A DNA stretch of 64,000 nt, taken from the NCBI RefSeq assembly GCF_000447295.1, contig NZ_KE650771.1:6003622-6067621 (forward strand). The letters run 5' to 3'. The translations under genes were made by a program, and so were the position numbers. This DNA is from Fischerella sp. PCC 9431 (GTDB taxonomy: Bacteria > Cyanobacteriota > Cyanobacteriia > Cyanobacteriales > Nostocaceae). The notes under the pieces are model-generated. The model had not been told where the DNA came from and searched no databases. It saw nothing but the letters and a program-made list of their open reading frames with translations. This document shows positions 60,100-64,000 of this stretch, one piece after another. The first letter of the stretch is position 1. Each line of letters begins with the position of its first letter.

Positions 60100-61968
60100 A
60101 TGCTAATCTGCCAAAATCCCAATTGCTCAAATCCCTTCAATGCTGATGGCAATAGATTTTGCATTAGTTGCGGACAAAGCAACTTTGGCGAATTTTTACG
60201 CAACCGCTACCACGTATCGAGATTGTTAGGCGAAGGTGGGTTTAGCAGAACTTATGCAGCACAAGACGTCGATAGACTTAATGCTCCCTGTGTCATCAAG
60301 CAATTTTTTCCCCAAGTTCATGGTACATCGGAACGTACCAAAGCCGCAGAATTATTTAAAGAAGAGGCTTTTCGGCTGTATGAACTAGGAGAAAATCATC
60401 TACAAATTCCGAGATTATTAGCTTACTTTGAACAAGGTACAAGCTTGTATCTAGTACAAGAATTTATTCCCGGAAATACTCTTTTTGTAGAAGTTTATCA
60501 ACAAGCTTTTACTGAAGAAAAAATCCGAGAAATTCTAGCTGATTTATTACCAGTTCTAGATTTTATTCATTCGCGTAACGTTATTCATCGCGATATTAAG
60601 CCAGAAAATATTATTCGTCGTCAAAACGATGGCAAACTGGTATTAATTGATTTTGGTGGTGCTAAACAAGTGACACAAACAAGTTTAGCCAGACAAGCTA
60701 CAGTTCTATATACACTTGGTTATGCACCTAGTGAACAAATGGCAGGATTTGCTTGTCATGCTAGTGATTTGTATGCTTTAGGAGTGACTTGTGCGCGGCT
60801 GATCACTGGATGTTTGCCTGTAAGGGATGCTTACGGCCAGATTTATGATCGCCTGTTTGATCCCATGAGTTGTAAATGGTTATGGCGAGAAGTATTAGAA
60901 GAAAAAGGCATTACTATTAGCGAAGAGTTAGGAAATATTTTAGATAAATTACTAAAACATTTAGCCTCAGAAAGATATCAATCAGCAGCAGCAGTTCTCA
61001 AAGATTTAAATCCTCACAAATCATCTTCTTCATTACCTGTTGTATCTGCGACCACCCAAATTTTCACACCCTACCCAACCCCATTACCGACAACTATTCC
61101 ACAATTAGTTACACCTGGATTTCCAAGCCTAGAAGCTTTTGAATTTGACACAGTTACCGTCGATTTTAGAGGTAAGGAAATTAAGCGTGATTATCGCATT
61201 GCCAATTACTATACAGAAGAATTGGGAAATGGAGTGACTATGGAAATGGTAGCCATTCCCGGCGGTAGTTTCTTAATGGGTGCAACTGAAGAAGAAGGAG
61301 ATGCTGATGAACGTCCGCAACATCAAGTCACCATCGAACCTTTTTTTATCGGGAAATATCCTGTCACCCAAGCACAATGGAAAGCAGTTGCTGCTTTACC
61401 CAAAGTCAAACAATCTTTGAATCCTTATCCCTCTAAATTTAAAGGTGCTAATCGACCAGTAGAAAATGTATCTTGGCATGAAGCAGTAGAATTTTGTGCG
61501 CGCTTGTGGAAAAAAACCAGGCGACACTATCGCTTACCCAGCGAAGCAGAATGGGAATATGCTTGTCGTGCTGGGACAAAAACACCTTTCCATTTTGGTG
61601 AAACAATTACTTGTGAGTTAGCTAATTGTAGTAGCGGCGAATCTCCAGAAATTAGAAGTAAATACCGCAAAGAAACCACACCTGTGGGTAGTTTTGGTGT
61701 GGCAAATGCTTTTGGTTTATATGATATGCATGGGTTAGTCTGGGAATGGTGTGCTGATCCTTGGCATAAAAATTATGATGGCGCTCCCAAAGATGGAACA
61801 GTATGGGAAGTCGGTGGAGATATACATCGTCGAGTATTGCGAGGCGGTTCTTGGAGTTTTAGTCCCGAACTTTGTCGCAGCGCCAGTCGCAGCTGGAATG
61901 AAGCGGATGGGGGATTACGGATATGTGGTTTTCGAGTTGTGGCGACTTCTTTTGGATCTGGAGCTTAG
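60100..61968 (+). CDS. Ser/Thr protein kinase with zinc ribbon and FGE-sulfatase domain
   Basis: 622 aa. N-terminal zinc-ribbon CxxxxC (C4, C9) and CISCG (C21, C24), then a Hanks-type kinase (about 35-300) with GEGGFSRTY (P-loop), VIK (Lys 69 region), HRDIKPENII (catalytic Asp) and IDFGGAKQV (DFG), followed by a Pro-rich linker and a formylglycine-generating-enzyme (FGE-sulfatase/SUMF1) fold (about 385-615: MVAIPGGSFLMGATEEEG, ENVSWHEAVEFCARL, RLPSEAEWEYACRAGT, RRVLRGGSWSF, LRICGFRVV). The FGE-like domain in such kinases is usually not catalytic and acts as a sensor or target-recognition module. Start ATG at 60100. Confidence 0.9.
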   Translation: MLICQNPNCSNPFNADGNRFCISCGQSNFGEFLRNRYHVSRLLGEGGFSRTYAAQDVDRLNAPCVIKQFFPQVHGTSERTKAAELFKEEAFRLYELGENHLQIPRLLAYFEQGTSLYLVQEFIPGNTLFVEVYQQAFTEEKIREILADLLPVLDFIHSRNVIHRDIKPENIIRRQNDGKLVLIDFGGAKQVTQTSLARQATVLYTLGYAPSEQMAGFACHASDLYALGVTCARLITGCLPVRDAYGQIYDRLFDPMSCKWLWREVLEEKGITISEELGNILDKLLKHLASERYQSAAAVLKDLNPHKSSSSLPVVSATTQIFTPYPTPLPTTIPQLVTPGFPSLEAFEFDTVTVDFRGKEIKRDYRIANYYTEELGNGVTMEMVAIPGGSFLMGATEEEGDADERPQHQVTIEPFFIGKYPVTQAQWKAVAALPKVKQSLNPYPSKFKGANRPVENVSWHEAVEFCARLWKKTRRHYRLPSEAEWEYACRAGTKTPFHFGETITCELANCSSGESPEIRSKYRKETTPVGSFGVANAFGLYDMHGLVWEWCADPWHKNYDGAPKDGTVWEVGGDIHRRVLRGGSWSFSPELCRSASRSWNEADGGLRICGFRVVATSFGSGA

Positions 61969-62094
61969 AATTCCAACAGTAGTATCACCATTTTGATTTG
62001 CATTTATTTAACAAAAGTACGTATAAATTCTGTTCTTATAATCAAAACTCAACAGAGATAATTTGAGGTGCAGGTTTCAGAGTAGAAATACTAT

Positions 62095-62556
62095 ATGTTA
62101 CGTCAAAAGTTGGGAGATTTTTGCAGTATTGTCTGCTTCAAGGCGGCAATTGTAGGAATGGAAGAAGCACTAGGAGACAAAGTGACTGCAATTGCGCTGA
62201 CCGCGGCTGGTCGTTCTCGTGGAAAGCAGTTGGCAAAGGAATTGGGTTTAGTCGATCAATCAATTGAATGGAATGTACTTGTAGATAAGCTGAGGTTTGC
62301 ATTAGGAGAAGAAGGCACTCATTTGTGCATTATTGAAAAAATAATTGAAGAAAATGATGTCATAAAAGTCTATGCTTCAGAGACTTTTTGTTCGGCAAAT
62401 GAGCCTCAAGGTTCGCCACGCAACTGTACTTTTACATTAGGTGCTGTTTGGGGAGTACTGGAAACTATCAAGGCAAAACGCTATCAAGGTAAACATACAG
62501 AATCAGTACTTCGAGGTGGAAGTCATGATGTTTTTGAATTTACATTTTTAGGATAA
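62095..62556 (+). CDS. small protein with possible V4R fold, first gene of GTPase module
   Basis: 153 aa, soluble. MLRQKLGDFCSIVCFKAAIVGMEEALGDKVTAIALTAAGRSRGKQLAKELGLV, then a helical body, and a C-terminal half with CTFTLGAVWGVLETIKAKRYQGKHTESVLRGGSHDVFEFTFLG, which fits the pattern of V4R (4-vinyl reductase-like) domains (Cys, G..wG.le, G..H..C-like position replaced). No catalytic residues are assigned. Thirty base pairs before the Roadblock gene, so the same transcript. Function likely in signal sensing for the GTPase module; family assignment is tentative. Confidence 0.65.
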   Translation: MLRQKLGDFCSIVCFKAAIVGMEEALGDKVTAIALTAAGRSRGKQLAKELGLVDQSIEWNVLVDKLRFALGEEGTHLCIIEKIIEENDVIKVYASETFCSANEPQGSPRNCTFTLGAVWGVLETIKAKRYQGKHTESVLRGGSHDVFEFTFLG

Positions 62557-62585
62557 ACATTTTAATTTATTAGGGAAGCAGTACA

Positions 62586-62957
62586 ATGCCTATCAATGCA
62601 GTCAAAATAGAAAGTATTATCCAGAACTTTGTTAGCGGTACAAGTGATATTCAAGGAGCTACCTTAGTATCTCCTGATGGTTTATCTTTAGCTACGGTAT
62701 TACCTGCTGGAATGGATGATGATAGAGTCTCAGCTATGTCAGCAGCAATGTTATCGCTAGGTGAAAGAATTGGTAGTGAATTATCGCGAGGTAATATTGA
62801 GCGTATATATGTAGAAGGAACTAAAGGATACGGCATTCTTATAAGTTGCGGTGAAGATGCAGTCTTGCTCGTATTGGCTAGCGAATCAGTTAAGCAGGGT
62901 ATGCTAATGTTGGAGATTAAACGGTTGGTTGCAGAGTTGAAATTAGTTTTAAATTAA
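62586..62957 (+). CDS. Roadblock/LC7-domain protein (MglB-like)
   Basis: 123 aa single-domain Roadblock/LC7 fold (INAVKIESIIQNFVSGTSDIQGATLVSPDGLSLATVLPAGMDDDRVSAMSAAMLSLGERIGSEL, then YVEGTKGYGILISCGEDAVLLVLA). Such dimers act as GTPase-activating or regulatory partners (MglB for MglA in Myxococcus; CvnB for CvnD in Streptomyces). ATG with GGGAAGCAGT upstream. Next gene is a small GTPase (63141), matching the MglB-MglA arrangement; a perfect 32-bp palindrome lies between them. Confidence 0.9.
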   Translation: MPINAVKIESIIQNFVSGTSDIQGATLVSPDGLSLATVLPAGMDDDRVSAMSAAMLSLGERIGSELSRGNIERIYVEGTKGYGILISCGEDAVLLVLASESVKQGMLMLEIKRLVAELKLVLN

Positions 62958-63069
62958 GATTACATTATTAGGCAATACAACTAACGATGTATGGTATCAA
63001 TCCAAGAAATATTCACATAAGTTAATGTATAAATATATCCAACTTTTTGAATGTTTGATTTTGAATTTT

Positions 63070-63101
63070 AGTTCCTTTGAAAAATATTTTTCAAAGGAAC
63101 T
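63070..63101. promoter_or_regulatory. perfect 32-bp palindrome between Roadblock and GTPase genes
   Basis: AGTTCCTTTGAAAAAT followed without spacer by its exact reverse complement, 39 bp upstream of the GTPase ATG. As RNA it forms a 12-14 bp hairpin, as DNA an operator or cruciform. No T-run follows, so a normal terminator is unlikely; it may be an attenuator or processing site that sets the ratio of the two products. Confidence 0.55.
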
Positions 63102-63140
63102 TACTAGCTAATTTTTGTTCTTGAGCATACCACTATTGTT

Positions 63141-63695
63141 ATGGAAATAATGCGTTTAGTCGTAACTGGTCCCGTGGGGGCTGGTAAATCAACTTTTATT
63201 CGTTCTGTGAGTGAAATCAAAGTCGTAGATACTGACCGAAAAGCCACAGACCAAGTAAGTGATTTAAAAAAATCTACTACTGTTGCTTTTGACTTTGGTC
63301 GGTTAACTTTTGGTTCAAATATGGTTTTGCATATATATGGTACTCCAGGTCAAGAAAGGTTTGATTTTATGTGGGATATGTTGATTAGTCGAGCACATGC
63401 TTACATTTTGCTTGTATCAGCACATCGCCCTCATGAGTTTCGTTATGCTCGTCGTGTCACTTCTTATATGAATCAATCAGCACCAATTCCCATGATTGTA
63501 GGTGTCACTCATGCTGATTATCCTAGTGCTTGGTCTATAGAAAATATTGCAATTGCACTTGGATATGTTGATGATTTAACGAGACCACCATTTGTTACAG
63601 TTAATCCAAATCAAAATGCGTCAGTGGTTCAAGCTTTAATTAAGCTAGTACAGCATTATGTACAAGCTTCAGCAATAGGTAAAATCACCGCATAG
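63141..63695 (+). CDS. small Ras/Arf-like GTPase (MglA/CvnD-type)
   Basis: 184 aa. P-loop GPVGAGKSTFIRSVSE (G1, 11-18), a Thr-containing switch I region (KKSTTVAFDFG), GTPGQERFDFMW (G3, with Gln) and a G4-like element THADYPSAW in place of NKxD, then a C-terminal helix. Together with the Roadblock partner it fits the MglA/CvnD group that controls polarity or signalling. The unusual G4 (THAD) can still bind GTP, as in some cyanobacterial relatives, but specificity must be checked. The start is the ATG at 63141; 63150 is a possible second start. Confidence 0.88.
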   Translation: MEIMRLVVTGPVGAGKSTFIRSVSEIKVVDTDRKATDQVSDLKKSTTVAFDFGRLTFGSNMVLHIYGTPGQERFDFMWDMLISRAHAYILLVSAHRPHEFRYARRVTSYMNQSAPIPMIVGVTHADYPSAWSIENIAIALGYVDDLTRPPFVTVNPNQNASVVQALIKLVQHYVQASAIGKITA

Positions 63696-63749
63696 TCCAT
63701 AGATGTACTGCTTGAGAAGCATTTATCCATAACTGTTAAACCTAAAAAT

Positions 63750-64000
63750 ATGGCATTTACTGGTTACTTATCCAAATATTCTTTACCAGAATTGTTTCAA
63801 TTTATAGAGGAAGGTTTTAAAACAGGTTTACTGACAATTTATAACTTTCTTGATACTCCTAGTGGCGTGACGCAAAGTTGTTATATTTGGCTGCGTCAAG
63901 GTCGTCTTGTTGCTGCGGCTAATCGCTTAGATAATCAAGGATTAGCCTCGATTATCAGTCACCGGGGCTGGGCAAGTTCAGATACAATAGTCAAAACATT
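63750..64000 (+). CDS. DUF4388-domain protein (PatA N-terminal-like), cut by window end
   Basis: The first 83 codons lie inside the window (MAFTGYLSKYSLPELFQFIEEGFKTGLLTIYNF..., then GRLVAAANRLDNQGLASII). The FTGYLS.YSLPELFQF start is the DUF4388 domain also present at the N terminus of PatA-type regulators. It follows the GTPase gene by about 55 bp on the same strand and is probably the fourth member of this module. Length and C-terminal domains are unknown because the gene leaves the window. Confidence 0.8.
   Translation, partial: MAFTGYLSKYSLPELFQFIEEGFKTGLLTIYNFLDTPSGVTQSCYIWLRQGRLVAAANRLDNQGLASIISHRGWASSDTIVKT

Overview
The window comes from the chromosome of a filamentous, most probably heterocyst-forming cyanobacterium (Nostocales). 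The evidence is a near-canonical NtcA, SigF, Vipp1, MenB for phylloquinone, several cyanobacteria-restricted small families (DUF3084, DUF3146, DUF4327, DUF7219), abundant GCGATCGC (HIP1) palindromes, AT-rich intergenic DNA, and many heptanucleotide tandem repeats typical of this order. Genus and species cannot be fixed from the sequence alone.

Layout. 0-14.2 kb is a mostly minus-strand metabolic and stress island: D-lactate dehydrogenase (ldhA), a small heat-shock protein, PEP synthase (ppsA), a PAS-CRP-type regulator, DUF7219 and DUF4327 proteins, an adenosine-specific kinase, a P-type cation ATPase and 6-phosphofructokinase (pfkA). An 18-bp motif lies 75-115 bp upstream of four of these genes and may define a local regulon. 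14.4-24 kb holds tRNA-Gly(GCC), housekeeping genes (YqgF-like nuclease, DUF3084), ntcA with a perfect GTA-N8-TAC site upstream, fabI, hisB, secreted TPR and HEAT-repeat proteins and an HlyD-family adaptor. 25-34 kb is an accessory, defence-like segment: a small protein paired with a TIR protein whose 3' end appears frameshifted, a CRP-type regulator, a BsuBI/PstI-type methyltransferase next to the scar of its deleted endonuclease, and an AAA ATPase overlapping a DUF3226 (TOPRIM-like) protein. Core genes (Bax-inhibitor-like, sigF, dusA, menB) are interspersed.

35-43 kb is rich in repeats. Two paralogous secreted trypsin-like-protease/TPR proteins flank 21-bp tandem arrays, a five-copy 111-bp tandem repeat, two copies of a toxin-antitoxin block with reciprocal decay, and a 169-bp miniature transposable element with terminal inverted repeats and a 9-bp target duplication. 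43-55 kb carries a DciA-like protein, a SPOR-like membrane protein, tandem pspA/vipp1, a thioredoxin, an aminotransferase, a TenA-like protein, a pentapeptide/TPR protein and a Gfo/Idh/MocA oxidoreductase.

55-64 kb is a signalling region: a five-PAS hybrid histidine kinase with repeat DNA inserted in frame in its ATPase domain, an orphan PotC permease, a zinc-ribbon/Ser-Thr kinase/FGE-sulfatase fusion, and an operon-like run of a possible V4R protein, a Roadblock/LC7 protein, a small GTPase and a DUF4388 (PatA-type) protein that leaves the window. The best candidates for undescribed biology are the shared upstream motif in the metabolic island, the TIR pair, the ATPase/DUF3226 pair, the 21-bp repeat family and the coding insertion in the kinase.
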